NCBI GenBank assembly: GCA_003971905.1 | Contig: RSEE01000089.1 | Coordinates: forward strand, 224,137 to 288,136 | Origin: Moniliella sp. 'wahieum' | Taxonomy: Eukaryota > Basidiomycota > Moniliellomycetes > Moniliellales > Moniliellaceae | DNA length: 64,000 nucleotides | Reading direction: 5' to 3' | Part shown: positions 12,831 through 24,711 of the stretch, in pieces | Layout: each line of letters begins with the position of its first letter | Position numbering within the stretch: position 1 is the stretch's first letter | Position numbers and translations under genes: made by a program | Notes under the pieces: model-generated | The model's input: the letters and a program-made list of their open reading frames with translations, nothing else | The model's database searches: none | Told to the model about the DNA's origin: nothing

Positions 12831-15697
12831 ATGATGCGAAGTGGAAGAAACAGAGAAAGAGCGAAGAGACGCTCGGGACAGAAATTGGAAATGGGAGCGA
12901 GATCAGCCAAATTATATGACACCAGCCCAAGGGGTAGATAAACACAACCTCTTGTCCACTCGGACCACGGTTGTACTGAGTTTGCCCTCTTTACATTATA
13001 TGCTTCTTCGCTTTAGTACTTCCAAACGAGGGGTGCGAAACGGTAGTGGCAGCAATCACAAGGTGCAGTCTTCCAGCCGAAGTCACGACAGCACGTTCCC
13101 TCCTACAAGATCAAAGCATGGCGACAGCGCATTTCCTATCATGCAGATCGGGTAACTCGGAATGGCCGTCCCAATCCTGCCACCTGTTATCTTTTGAGGA
13201 GCTAACCGTTGCGGCAGGCTATCCCATCGCTTTAGTGCAGCACAGTGGCATACACTCTAGTCAACGAAGACGATAAGGAACTTCTTGTCGCCCCAGGCTT
13301 CTCCTCTGCGCCTATTTGGGTATATGATATGAGACGAAGGAAATGGCTATTAGAGTGGGCGAACAGCAAGGGTCGCAGTGACGGCTCACCGGGGTGCAGG
13401 GTACGCTGAGATGGGGGAGGACGGTAGAAACCACTACCTTTGCGCTCGAAGACCCGAGCCGTCAACTGATTTTGCTTCGGCCGCGATCGCGGAGCCGAGG
13501 CCGCACGTGCCTAGTCCTGCCGTGTTGGAGCTTAAGAGAGGCATGAGAACAGGGACGATACAACTGGCTTGCGGAACCGGTCGTTTTGGTGCAATAAACG
13601 TGCGAACTCTATGGGGGCAACAGGGCAAGGGACGAAACCGTCAGCAATATCACCTGCCACGCCATCCCACTGCCGCTGCTGATGCGACCGCCGTGGGAAT
13701 AGTGAGGGCAATGTCGGGATGTTCCCCTCCGGGGGCGGACCCGCCACAAGGAGTATGAAGCGCAACGATGCGAGCGAGTGGAAGCAATAAGCGTTCCACA
13801 AGATGAGATGAAGAACTTTGTCGGAGGACCGTGACCAGAACGGGATGGGCTTCAGGCATATATATATGGAGACACTATGACGGTGGATGGACAGAAGGGC
13901 GAAATGGGTCCCACAAACTTCGTGTAACTATAGCAATTTACCGGAGAAGGTTAACTGTTCTTTTTACCGGATATCTCTCTTTCTATAAAAAGAGAGTAGT
14001 AGGAGATTGGTCGGAACGATGTACTACCATAGCTGGATGTGGAATAGTACTACGAAGTCCATACCACCAATCTCACGGAGGATGGGATGAACGAGCTACT
14101 AACATCGCGATCCACGGATGGGCCAAGAACCGAGAATGTCGATGAGTCTGCAAACCAGCAGGCTGTTGTAATGAGCATAGTCTTCGCCGTCCTGTATCAA
14201 AGCAGGTGTACCGGCCGCGGCACTTCGACTCTGTCCAGACCTCGCTCTGCCCCGGCCCAAACTCTTGGGCGGCATTGCATTGGGCCGCAGGGATGACGCA
14301 GCGCCCACGTACAACCCATGCGTCCCTTTTCCCTTTTTTTGTCTTGACCTGGACCACTTCAGAGGCACTACTCTTCCGTTCGCTTTCCGACGCTGGCCCG
14401 GCTGACTGGCTCACTCCCATACGCTCACCGTCACCCCGATGACCAATAATCAAAACGGCGTTTTGTTTCCCGTGAAGCCCCGCCTATAACCCAATCCTCA
14501 CAGTCGGCCACATATTGGGCAAGCAGGCTCAGGCGCTCAGTAGAACGTGGGCACCCCCCCGGTCACCCGCATTTCCCGTCTTGTCGCACCAATCTACTGG
14601 TTTCCAGACAAGGGCAACTTTTCTTCTGCTGGGGCGCAAGCCACACACACCACGTTCCGGTGCTCCACAACTTCCACTGTTTTTTGCATTATAGTCTCCT
14701 GTCGCCAGTTGTGCCTTTTGAATCTCTGCTCCTGTAATCCATCCACAAGGTCCACAGTCCCTGCCCCTGCAGTTTTAATACGAGACCAATTCGCGGCAGT
14801 GCTCCACCCCCCCTGCCTTTCCTAAAGAGAGACTCAGAGGTGCCCGATGAGCAGCAGCTCGGAGTTACCCGACATGTTTTTGCGAACAGTAAGACCTCGG
14901 CCATGTGTATATCCATCATGATGTGCCTAATATACAGATGGGGCAGAGATTGATGCGTCTCGCGTTGCCGGGTCACATACATACACCCAAACTCTCGGCT
15001 GTGCACATATACGGCTCTGTTCTACATATTCTCCTTGACCCTTTATTGTCTCTCTCTCTTCAAGCGTTTTGTTTATCGCATGATTAATGATTGATGATTG
15101 CTTCTCCTCTGTTCCATGCAGTCTGAACTTGAATACCATCGTCATACAAAACAACTCTCCTTCACTCGTCCTCCCATGCGGGCCTGGGGCCCAAAAGGAC
15201 GACAGAGGATGATACTACTAGAGCTCGAGCTAGGACTATCACAGAGACTACTAGCACCCCCTCCTCTACGGTACTACTGATATAGCCAAGTAACAGGGTG
15301 GATTCGGGCAAGCATACGCACCGTCAAGCTTCAAATGTCGAACTATAGCGAAACCCACGAAAGAACCAGGCTTTGCGTCCTTCGTCGATCGTCGCCAGTC
15401 GAGCGCGACTGGCTAAGTGTCTGTGTGGCGTGGCGTGCGGCGGGATCCCAAGGCCCTCCCCATAACCCTTTTCCTCTCCCCGCCGCCCGCCCACGCAATC
15501 CACCCGGCAGGTCTGCTAAACACACAAAACACACACAACGGGGCAGGTGAGCACAAACAAGCTCACGTGCCAAGGCATAACTTTGGGTGCATGGGCAGCT
15601 GACAGCCGACAAGGCTTCTCAGATCTCAACCCCTGCTGACATGAACCAAAACAACAACTGATTGCCTAGTGCGACCTAGGCCTCTCAACTCCGGTAC
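12831..15697. other. 2.9-kb region without a confident gene
   Basis: The only suggestive stretch is minus 14453-14099. A frame starting MGVSQSAGPASE passes a run of seven A residues (in the coding sense) and then continues, after a one-base shift, to a tail ending LIDILGSWPIRGSRC. It could be a small hypothetical gene but I cannot support a family. The rest shows no coding character or RNA gene I recognise. Confidence 0.35.
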
Positions 15698-16582
15698 TCA
15701 GGCACAAGCGTACGACTCGAGCTCCTGGGGCGTGCTCTCGTCGTCCGAGGCACAATCGGGGGCAGGAACGGTGGTCAAGTCCTGTTGTTGCTCTACTAGC
15801 TGCCTCGCGCACTTGGCGCTGGAGCGCATTGGCATCCGTGTCGGACAAAAACTGAATGGTGATCGGGCGGTGGGTCGAGACGGGGCAGGCACGCGGTACC
15901 GAGGCCGGCGTCGGTGGCACGAGACTCAGCCCATCCAACTCGGTCATCAGAGCACGCTCGTCGCGCGCTGCGGGATCGAGCGAGGCATGCTGCAAGTTGG
16001 CTTCCAATTCGGCCAATGCCAAGCGGTCCGACAAGACCTGCTGCATCGACTCGATCGTCGTCTCGAGTTGGCGACGGCACTCGGGCGGATAGGCAGCGCT
16101 GTTGGGTGCGTGCAGCGACGCTTGGCGTTGCTTGATTGTCGCTTGCAATTCAGCAATCGACATGCGCCGGGGCGACTTGGATGCACCCGTGTGCGGCGCG
16201 GCACAAACGCACTCGCCCGCGCGCGCATACGCGGTTGCAGCGCGTCCAACTCCGCCTGCGCCCGGGCCACCTCCGACGGAGGCGACGTGCCAAACACACT
16301 GGTCGCTACCGTACTCGCGCTGGTGGGCGACGAGGAGAGCGACGCAGACTCGTCGGTACACCGAGAGGGAGAACGGTGGGTGCGCGTCGCAGCGCGGGCG
16401 CGGCTAAAAATGGGCGAGCGCTCGCCAGGAGGCGACAGGCCATAGGGGGCCGTGCTGGAGCGGACACCGCCTGTGCCCGGGAGGGCAAGAGGGATGGAAG
16501 ACGTGCCCGAGGCGGGGACGTTGTTCAAAGTAGGGCTGCGGCGAACAGCTAGATCGGCTTGCGTCGTACGGATGGGAGCCAT
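15698..16582 (-). CDS. Hypothetical coiled-coil protein of about 295 residues
   Basis: Not recognised. The ATG at 16582 gives MAPIRTTQADLAVRRSP. A Ser/Thr/Pro-rich N-terminal third is followed by a helical region (EVARAQAELDAL, then RRMSIAELQATIKQRQ, then ECRRQLETTIESMQQVL and LALAELEANLQ) typical of coiled coils. The protein ends with an acidic tail containing SDDES. Two frame changes, near 16190 and 15800, have to be bridged to read it as one protein. The heptad-like pattern and charged tail suggest a scaffold or adaptor, but that is inference only. Confidence 0.5.
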
Positions 16583-18008
16583 GATGGACGCACTGCTGGC
16601 CACATAGACAAAGCCGGGATGATACGGGGGTTGGAGGCGTAGCGACGACCGGGTGGGGGTCGGATCGAACGAAGCAGACGGGCGGCGGAAGAGAGGGGTG
16701 GCGTGGGTGCTTGGGGGAGGGGAGAGAGGGAGGTGGGCACGAGGAGCAGAAGCGGGAAAGGGCGATGGGAGGCAGCAGCAGCTGGGCTGGCGGCAGCTGG
16801 GCTTTTATAGGGCGAGAGGGCCCGGCGTCAGCCACGCTGCCAGCTGGGGGGGCGGCGGGCTGGAGGGCAGTGTGGCGCGGGAGTGGGGGAGTGTGCGAGT
16901 GCGGGAGTGCGGAGTGGGGAGCGCAGGAGCAGGCTGCAGCGCTGCAGGCACCGGGTGGGGGCCAGGGTTCCGTGCGCCGGCGCTGCTCTGGTGCGGGGGG
17001 CGGACGCAACCCTAGGGATGCGGCCGGGGTGCCGCCGTGCCAGCGCCGGGTGGCCGTGTGCCATGGTGCGCTCCTCGGGCGCTCGCAACAGCGGCCCCCT
17101 GCTGGCATCCACGCTCACGTTGTCATTGCGGGCGGGTGGGTGTGGAGCGGAATGGAGCGGATAGGGCCTAGGGGGTGGCATGTGGCATGCGACATGTGAC
17201 GTCGAATGGATGATGCATGATGCATGGTGTCGATGACGCGATGACTCGATGATGACGCCGGATGCCGATGCAGGATGCCGATGCAGGAGGCCGATGCAGG
17301 AGGCAGGTGCAGGATGCAGGGGTGCAGCGGATGGGTGGATTGACTGACTGGTGACGCGGACGGGACATGGAATTCGGCGCTGGCTGCGCGTGAAGCGGAT
17401 GGGGCGGGGCAGCGGGGCAGTGGGGGTGGATGGGGTGCATGGCATGTGGCCGGTGGGCGTGGGCGCGTGGGATTGCAATCAAGCAATCCATCAGTGCCGC
17501 CGATTCCCCGTGGCTGGGGCGCTGGGGGGCAGAGGGCCGGGTGGCTAATCATCCCTGGGGGGCACGGGGCAGGCGTGTGCGCAATGCTGAGTCTGAAATC
17601 GTGCTGACTAGGATGCGCCGATGCACCGAGGACTGCGGCCTCAGCCTGGTGAGATCGATAGGTACGAGTCCAGTCCGTGGCGAGTACAGAGTGCTGACGC
17701 ACGGACGGCGTGCACTTGTACTTGTCAAGCATGTCACGTGTTATCCAGTAGGCAGTATGCGGCAGTGTGAAGAGACTGTGACATGCATGTGACAGGCGGT
17801 GCCGCAACCCTGTACTGGCCTGGCCAGGCTTGGCTTTCAATTTCCAGTTGAATCGTTTGGCTGCCGAGTGCAGGCTACATGCGCCAACACCCTCGTCGGC
17901 TCCACCCGGCTGCCCCAGACTCCACCTGCGCTGACCCTCGCTGAGCGTCGCCCTGCCTTCGCACAAGCTGCCCGCGCCCTCGCCTGACGTTGCGGGCGCC
18001 CGTGCGAC
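16583..18008. other. Divergent intergenic region between the coiled-coil gene and BSD2
   Basis: Very GC-rich at 16600-17150, probably containing the promoter of the minus-strand gene. ATGCATGATGCATGG occurs at 17213-17227 and imperfect 13-bp units built on GGATGCCGATGCA at about 17260-17330. The frames open here are compositional; I see no gene. Confidence 0.45.
17260..17330 (+). repeat. Degenerate GATGCCGATGCAGG repeat
   Basis: Two near-identical 13-bp units (GGATGCCGATGCA) followed by decaying copies containing GGCCGATGCAGGA and GGTGCAGGATGCAGG. Confidence 0.7.
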
Positions 18009-19398
18009 CATGTCCCCGCCGTCCCGCTTGCCTCGCACGAGCCAGGCGACGCACCTGCTGCCGATCCCCTGCAATCCCCTCCGCTCCTCCACCCGCTCCT
18101 GCCTTCCGCCGCCGCCTCGCCACCCTCCGCCTCTCCGCCCGCCTTGTTTGACGCTGGTCTGTCCCTTCCCCCGCCCGATCGTCCGTACGATGGCCGTGTG
18201 CTGGCCTCGGCCGATGCCTCCACCTCGGCCGCCGTCCACAGCCTCTCTCCGCCCGCCCCCGCCCGAACCCGGCTGGACTCGGTCCGCCTGGCCCTTGGCC
18301 GCTTTGGCCGCCTGGTGGGCATGCGTGTGCCTGGTGCGGTCTATACCTCGCTGTCCCAGTCGGACGACGATCCTGGGGTGCATCCACGCCGTCGCGTCGT
18401 TGGTTCGGGCCTGGGCCAGGACGGTGTGTTCTCCAATATGAATGCCAAGCCCGAACCGCGCCGGCGCCGTCACCCCAACGCCGGGATGGAGGGAGATCGT
18501 GGCGAAGACGACGACTTGGTTCGTTGCCCCCCCCCCCCCCCCCCTAACCCTTCCTCTATCTTTTCCCGGTAACAAGGCTGACCATTTCTTCCAGGCTGAC
18601 GAGGACGAAGTGCCCCCCTCGTATGCGCAGGCTGCTGCCGATGCCGTACCGCCCTATTGGGAGACCGCCGTGGGGGCGGTCTTCCCCACCCTCTTGCCCC
18701 GGGGGGCAGCGGCTGGACTCCTGGCTCGACGTCTGTGGGCTCAGTGCAAGATTTGATTGTGGATGGATTACCGGTGGGCAACCTATTTGGCTTGGTCTGG
18801 AACCTGGTGGTATCGGTGTGCTTCCAGTTTGTCGGGTTTCTGCTCACCTATCTGTTGCACACGACGCATGCCGCCAGAGCTGGTTCGAGGGTGGGGTTGG
18901 GAATCACCTTGGTTCAGTACGGATTCTCGCTGCGTGCGTCGGCAGAGAAGTTGCGCTCCGAAGTGCCCAACGCCAGTTCTGGACAGGAAGATGCGGGGGC
19001 CAAGACAGCCCAAGCTATGGAAATGTCATCGGCTGATTGGCTTTCCTTTTCTCGTCCTTCTGGGCGCACTCATCATCCTGGCCAGCTCCTCGTCGTACAT
19101 CAAGCTCGTGCGCTTTGGCCACCGTCTCGTCAAAGAAGCCCGTCGTGATCAGGAGGATACCGAGGCGACGCTGGAAACGGATGCGGTTACGTTGCCATCC
19201 AACCCGGCGACGCCTGCGTCCACCGTTCATGCCTCTGCCTCGCACCACGCTCTCTCCGTTCTTCAAGCCATGCTGCAGCGTCCACATATTCCACGTATAG
19301 CCTCGGCCGCCGCGCAGGAGGACAGGGAACGGCGGACGGCGCTGGCACCGGTCTTTGAGCTGGAAGATGTGGAGGGTCCGCCGGCACGATCCACCTAG
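18009..19398 (+). CDS. BSD2: Bsd2/NDFIP-type membrane adaptor for HECT ubiquitin ligase
   Basis: Members recruit Rsp5-type HECT ligases to sort metal transporters and other membrane cargo in the Golgi/endosome system. Hallmarks visible are DGVFSNMNAKPE before the first intron, then EDEVPPSYAQAAAD and VPPYWET (PPxY-like ligase-binding motifs). Three membrane segments follow: GNLFGLVWNLVVSVCFQFVG, VGLGITLVQYGF and FPFLVLLGALIILASSSSYI. A 76-nt intron (18519-18594) opens GTTCG, carries an 18-C run and ends CTTCCAG. Frame changes occur near 18680 and 19015. The N-terminal 150 residues are Pro/Ala-rich and the start codon is uncertain (ATG at 18010 is in another frame). The C-tail ends DVEGPPARST. 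Confidence 0.85.
18527..18544 (+). repeat. 18-base C homopolymer inside the BSD2 intron
   Basis: Eighteen consecutive C bases begin eight bases after the 5' splice site of the intron. Its length may be misreported by the sequencing. Confidence 0.9.
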
Positions 19399-19953
19399 GC
19401 CAAAGGGATGCTGGCTCCCTTTCGTTTTGCCTCTTGTCTTTTTCACATGATTGTACTCATACCTTCCTTTCCCCGTTGTTGCTTTCACACTGGACATTAC
19501 ATCTTGCGCTTATTTGTCACGGATCTACGACTCATTGGGCCGAGTGGCTGGAGCAAAGTGAACCATATCATTCACACATGATCGAGTATCAACCGAATGT
19601 CAGGATGAGACGTTAGAGTCAAGTAAACTATTGGTAGATTGCACTGTGCAGCCCACCGCAAAGAGTCAGTCCTCCAAGCGTACCAACAACTCCCCTGAGG
19701 TGGGATGGGGAAGATCATGGTTAGTGTATTATACTGGAGGGAGACGTTAGGAAAAAAGATGAATACGAAGGGGTCGAAGCAGATATCGCACGTGCAGAGT
19801 GAATAACGGCAAGTCTTTCGGGTAAACAGATGGCAAAGGGACAGGTGAGCCACCGTTGAGAGAGGAGACGTTTACAAACCGTGGCTCAACGGAATCATTT
19901 GTCCAGACACCACTAACCCCACCAATCTTTTTCGCTTTATATTCTCCGTAGAA
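19399..19953. other. 3' flank of BSD2 and possible leader of the small gene
   Basis: No independent gene seen. Contains the BSD2 3' end and the candidate leader exon (to 19844) and intron (19845-19951) of the tiny spliced gene. Confidence 0.4.
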
Positions 19954-20160
19954 ATGTACATCACGCCGATACAACGACGCCGTATCCACACTCCCGCGGG
20001 ACTCTTCTCCGTGGCAGTGGCCCCGTTTATCCTGAAAATCATCATATGTGAGCCCAGTGTCCTACTTGAGGCCCGACTGGTTAGACACTCTCTGTCTAAC
20101 CATTGTCTGTTATTTTTCTCCCACGCAGCCTCCCAAGCGGACCACAACAACGCGAACTAG
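19954..20160 (+). CDS. Candidate tiny spliced membrane protein (41 residues)
   Basis: Exon 1 runs from ATG at 19954 to 20047 and exon 2 from 20129 to the TAG at 20160. The intron (20048-20128) has GTGAGC, a TCTAAC branch point, a pyrimidine tract and CACGCAG. A second good intron, 19845-19951 (GTGAGC, CACTAAC, CCGTAG), would lie in the 5' leader, just after a short ATG GCA AAG frame at 19830. The product starts MYITPIQRRRIHTPAGLF, has a single hydrophobic helix and ends DHNNAN. Size and layout fit small mitochondrial or ER membrane subunits, but I do not recognise the family. The paired splice signals are the main evidence. Confidence 0.42.
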   Translation: MYITPIQRRRIHTPAGLFSVAVAPFILKIIICEPSVLLEARLVRHSLSNHCLLFFSHAASQADHNNAN

Positions 20161-20440
20161 CATACGGGGTGAATACATTTTGAGCCGAAACGTAACAAGG
20201 GTGGGGCAAGAAAACGAAAAGTCAGGAGAGCGAAATACGTGCGGTTGGGTAGCGAGGAGCGACGTGCACATATGAATACAATGACTGGGAAGTTGGTATC
20301 AGGAACTAAGACGATCCGAGGAGAATGTGGCCAACGAGGGTCCGCTTCTCGACGACGTTGATCGCAGTCGAGCAAGTACTGCCCGTGTACGAGAACTCTT
20401 GAGTGCACACTGGGTGCATTCCGGCATCAGGCCTCAGGCC

Positions 20441-23400
20441 TCAGGGCGACAGCTCCTTGGCCCACTGTGCTGCGGTGAGGTGCACGCCTTTGAGCCGTTG
20501 CCGCAGATCGGCCAAGAGGCCTTGGGAGCGCAACTCGTGGGCCGTGCGCGCATACAGCGCAGTGATGGTGTTGTCCCCATCCCTCCATCTCCTCTCCGAC
20601 ACGGGGGGGGGCGTGCCGGGGCCGAGGGAGCGGAAGCAAGTGGCGCTGCCGCGCGCTGCTGGCACGTTGGCCCGCTCGCCGGCACCAAGGGCAGCGCGGG
20701 CGCTTCCTCAGTCGCATACGTAAAGGAGAACCGGGGCAGGGGGGCAGGTTGCTGTTCTGCGCGCTTGCTCGCTGCCCAGGCGGCGGTGATGAAACTCTCT
20801 TCGGCGTGGAGCCGCCTTCCTGTAGCGGCTGGGGCGCGAAGGAGTGGGTACGGCGGCCAGCGGTGCGGGGCGAATGGGTCGCTGGTCGTTTGCCCATCCG
20901 CGCCGTACGCAGGGGCAGGCGCGCGTCCGACTGAGGCGGCGCAGGCCAGACCAACAAACGGCATGGGAGGACTGGGTTCGCGTTCCCGTTGCCGTTCCTG
21001 GTCCGTACCAGCTGCGGCACCACGGGCATGCTTGCCGTTGGTGAACAGTCTTCTAGGAAGCGGCAGTCCGGCACCTCGTTCCCGCTCCCGTCTACGCGGG
21101 AAGGGCGAGTCGGCTTCCTGGACGACAAGCGGCCGAGACAAGGGAGAAGTGCGACGGGTACGAATCGGACCCACCCTGGGCTCCCTCCTCTTCGCCACTA
21201 GAGAGGCGGGCAAGTGCACTGACAGAACGGGAAGCGCGGCGCGCGACGAAGGCGAAGCTGATACCCAATCTTCCGCCTCGGACGCCGAGTCGGGCGAGCT
21301 TTCGAGCGAGGCAGTGGCGCGGCGAACGCGTCAACGTCCATCGCTTTGGGCGGGAGGTGGTAGGCCCAGTACTGTGCGTGGACACGGACTCGGGCTCGGA
21401 CGGAAGCGAAGGTGATGGCGATGGCGAGGCGGAGGGCGATGGCGATCCGACGCCCAGCCCGTGGGGAAGGACTGGTGGGAGGCGCAAGTGGGTGGGTGTT
21501 GGAACCGGGTACAGGCGAGCGGCCGTTGGCCGGTCGAGGTAGCGGGATGTTCGTTGGGGGTCCAAATTTGACCCTCGCGGCGTTGCGAGCACTTTGTTGC
21601 ACTGCGCATCATTTTCTCCAGGCCTCAGACTCGGATACTTGGCGCTTGGCTTGCTCCCGCCCGAGCAGCGTGTGTCGCTGCCAACGCTTCTGTCCATCGG
21701 ACGCAAACTGGGAGGTGGGTGGCGCATCCGGCCGGGGGTAGGCAAGACCGGTGCCGCCTGAGGGAAAGGGTAGGGAGAAGGGGGAACACCACTGGGGGGA
21801 ACCGAAGTTGGTTGTTCCGCCCCTGCCATTCCTCGTGCCGGGGTGGAGAAGCGAGCAGCACGAGGGGCAAGGAAGGAGGATTCGAGAGGCATGTGGCCTC
21901 TGCCCGAGGCCATGGCAAAGGCCGGGGTCGAGGCGGGGAAGGCCACCAGGCCGGCAAAGGGGGTGGAGAGCAGGGACCCGGCACCGCCGTGTGCACCGAG
22001 GCAACCATGGGAAGACAGTTTGGCTCATCGAGGCCTGGCGTGGCGTGTTCGGGGATCGGAGGGAAGCAGGGGGAGGATGGTCAAAGCAGTGGCGGTCGGG
22101 ACGGGGGTAAATCGATCCAGGTGAAGTCCACCTCGAGGTCGGGCTGCTTATCATGTTCGTCGTCCGCCTCCCCCTCCGAAAGGGAAGGGGTAGAGAGCGA
22201 GGCATCCATGGCCTCCGCTCGGTCATCTCAGTGTCCCCCGTGCGGGGGGGAGGAGAGAGATGCTGAGACACGCACTGCGGAACGATCAAACGAGTCGGAA
22301 GAGGGGTACGTCTTGCGCTGGCATGAGGTAGCTCTCATCCGGAACAGCACGACTCGTCCACCATCGGGACAAAGGGGGGTGGCGCCGTCGTCCATGAGGC
22401 TGGGTCAGATCCGGGCAAAGAAGGCATGGTTCAAACTTGGTCGGAACCTTGCCGCCCGAGGCGCTGCGCCGGCGCCGAAAGAAGCCCGAGAGGAGCGAGC
22501 GCAATTCTTTGCTGATCGGCACCGACTCGTCCAGACGCAGGAACTGGTCATGATGCGGATGCGGTAATAAGCCTCAGACGGCTTGGGGGACCAAAAGGGG
22601 AGTGAACCATACGTCATCTCATACAGCACCACGCCCACCGACCACCAGTCGACTTCGGGTCCATAAGCCCCGGGACCATCCGCAGGGAGGTGCACGGACT
22701 CCTCCCCGTCCTGAGAGAGACCTGCCAATCTGCTCTCCTCGTGCAAGAGGATCTCAGGCGCAATGTAGTCGCACGTACCTGCTGGTTTTTTGGCAATACA
22801 TGTGGTTGTACCAGGCGTTGCTTCCATTCCCTGTTGGGGTGATCGGGTCGAACCAACCAAAGGGAGCGGCCGTGCCAAAATCACAGATCTTCAAGTGGCC
22901 CGTCGAGTGCAAGAGAAAGTTGGCTGGCTTGATATCGCTGAATCAAAGGGTGAGCAAAGATGGACCAGCGGGGGAGGTTACGGGGTAGATGCATGCGTAC
23001 CGTGCGCAAACCCAATGCCATGCAACCAGGCCACAGCCGCACAAATGTCTTTAGCATAGGCAAGAGTCCAATTTTCCGTCAGAGAGCGCCTGGAACCTTG
23101 CTCTGACCCGGGTACGAGGCATCTGCAGCGCCGGCAGAGGACAACAGGGCCTCGAGGTCGCCCGCAGGGCATTATTCCATGACCAAGTGGGCTGCCTCGT
23201 GGGACTGGAAGGCGGTGGGGAGGAGCGGTGTGGGCATGCTGCCCCAAAATTCCCCCGGGACAACCGACAGAGCATCTTCGTTCGTCTCGGTGGTATCTCT
23301 CGTGTGGCCGAGGGAGGCAGACAGATCCGTAGTGCGGCCCGAGGCAAGCGCTTTGAGGAAGATTCGCTTTTCCAGCAACGGGTTAATCCTGTACCGTTCC

Positions 23401-23793
23401 CTCTCGGCGGCGCCCTTGAGGGTAGACTTGAGCACGTATACCTTGCCATCGTGCCGGCAGCGCACGAGATCGACCATGCCGGGCCCACCGCGCTGCAGGT
23501 TTCTGACCAAGGTGTAGTCGGCGGCATGGAGCATGAGCTCGGGCACGCGCGCCAGCTGGGCGTGCTCGCTGCTGGGCAGGGATCGCGGGGGCACCCAGAG
23601 GAGGGCCAGGGCCGTATCAATGTCGGCCGAGTGGACGCTGGAGGAGGAGGAGAGGGGCGGGGGTGGCCGAGCTGGTCTGCACGCGTCCTGGCGGCTTGGA
23701 GACGGCGGCGATGGCGGGCCGTTGAAGGAGGGTGTCGAGCTGGGTGCTGCGCTCTCGCCACAGGCGGAGTTCGCCGGCGGGGGCGGAGGGCAT
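20441..23793 (-). CDS. AGC-like serine/threonine protein kinase with a non-RD catalytic loop
   Basis: Start ATG near 23793 gives [20 protein letters not shown]. The N-lobe (about 23560-23180) contains [19 protein letters not shown] and KVYVLKST (ATP-binding Lys). An intron near 22942-23000 splits the catalytic loop [11 protein letters not shown], and DFGTAAPF follows (about 22880). The activation segment and C-lobe have [12 protein letters not shown] and [17 protein letters not shown] (about 22760-22620), then an AGC-type tail with PPPFVPMVD and [10 protein letters not shown] (about 22400-22100). A long Pro/Ser/Arg-rich extension runs to a conserved-looking C-terminus ending [12 protein letters not shown]. 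The [11 protein letters not shown] and tail motifs suggest a ROCK/DMPK-related AGC branch. His-Gly-Asp replaces His-Arg-Asp. Several frame changes, one at an A6 run near 22790. Total length about 1,050 residues. Confidence 0.78.
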
Positions 23794-24711
23794 GCTGGAA
23801 AGAGGGTGGGAGGCGAGGAGGTGGGGGGAGGAGGGAAGGCGGGCGAGGCGGGCGGTGGGGCGAGGTGGGTGGCTGGATGCTCTGTGGGTCGGCCCCTACA
23901 CCGCGGGGGTAGAACATGGAGGGACCGAGGGCTGTGTCCAGGGCATCGGTGCAACGGCTGCGGGCACGGCGCCAGTGGGTGCGCCACTTGCCGTGCCAGG
24001 CAGGGGGCGCTATAGATGTTAGACTAACGACCAAGCAACCAGCCAGGCGAAACAGTGCTGGAAGTCGCAATTCGCAGCCACGCGGCCGGTGAGGCGACCG
24101 TGACCGGTGAGCGATGCCAGCCGCACATCTCAGGTGGCCCAAGCACACGCTCCCCCCTCAGCGCCCTCCAGCCTCAGCCTCCAAGCCTCGCCCACAGCCT
24201 CCATCCCCAGGCACTGGGCCGTGTTTCGCTACTGGCTGCTGGGGTCTGCGCGTGTGCTCGGGTGCGGGAGCTTCTCCTTTAGGAGAGTCTCTCGGGTGCT
24301 TTTCAAACTCTACCATTCTCAACACGCCCCCCATCTCCATATCCCATCGACCACATCTCCATCATCGACGTCATCCCCGTACTACCAAAACATGTGGTCA
24401 AGGCATTCCATCTCCCCATGCTGCCCGCCATTTCACGCCACAGTGCTCCGTTGCCCTACCCAGTCCCCACCCCCGTCCTGCACCTCTCCCTCTTCAAGTT
24501 TCCCTGGATCCGTTGCGCAAAGCAACGCACCTGCAAGCGTGGCGCAACACATGGGCACTACGATAGATAGGGGGGGCAACTTTTTGGATTTGACCTCGCT
24601 ACTTAACGAACACTGTTTTGCAGTTTGCACCATCGGTGCCGAACCCACCCGCCATCATGAACATCATGCCAACAATCTCACAGAACACTCGTCCCCTAGG
24701 CGGTCGCAGCG
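23794..24711. other. Region between kinase and lactonase genes
   Basis: It holds the kinase promoter and the 3' flank of the lactonase gene. A plus-strand frame at 24320-24730 has some protein-like text (IIDVIPVLPKHVVKAFHLPM, and after a CAG at 24622 FAPSVPNPPAIMNIMPTIS), but I cannot assemble it into a gene with good splice sites, so it is left unassigned. Confidence 0.35.

Noticed and set aside
19747-20178. Minus-strand spliced ORF of about 122 codons (exons 20178-20125 and 20061-19747)
   Set aside because: The text looks protein-like, but its intron lacks a good branch point. The same bases form two stronger introns on the plus strand, so I prefer the small plus-strand gene.
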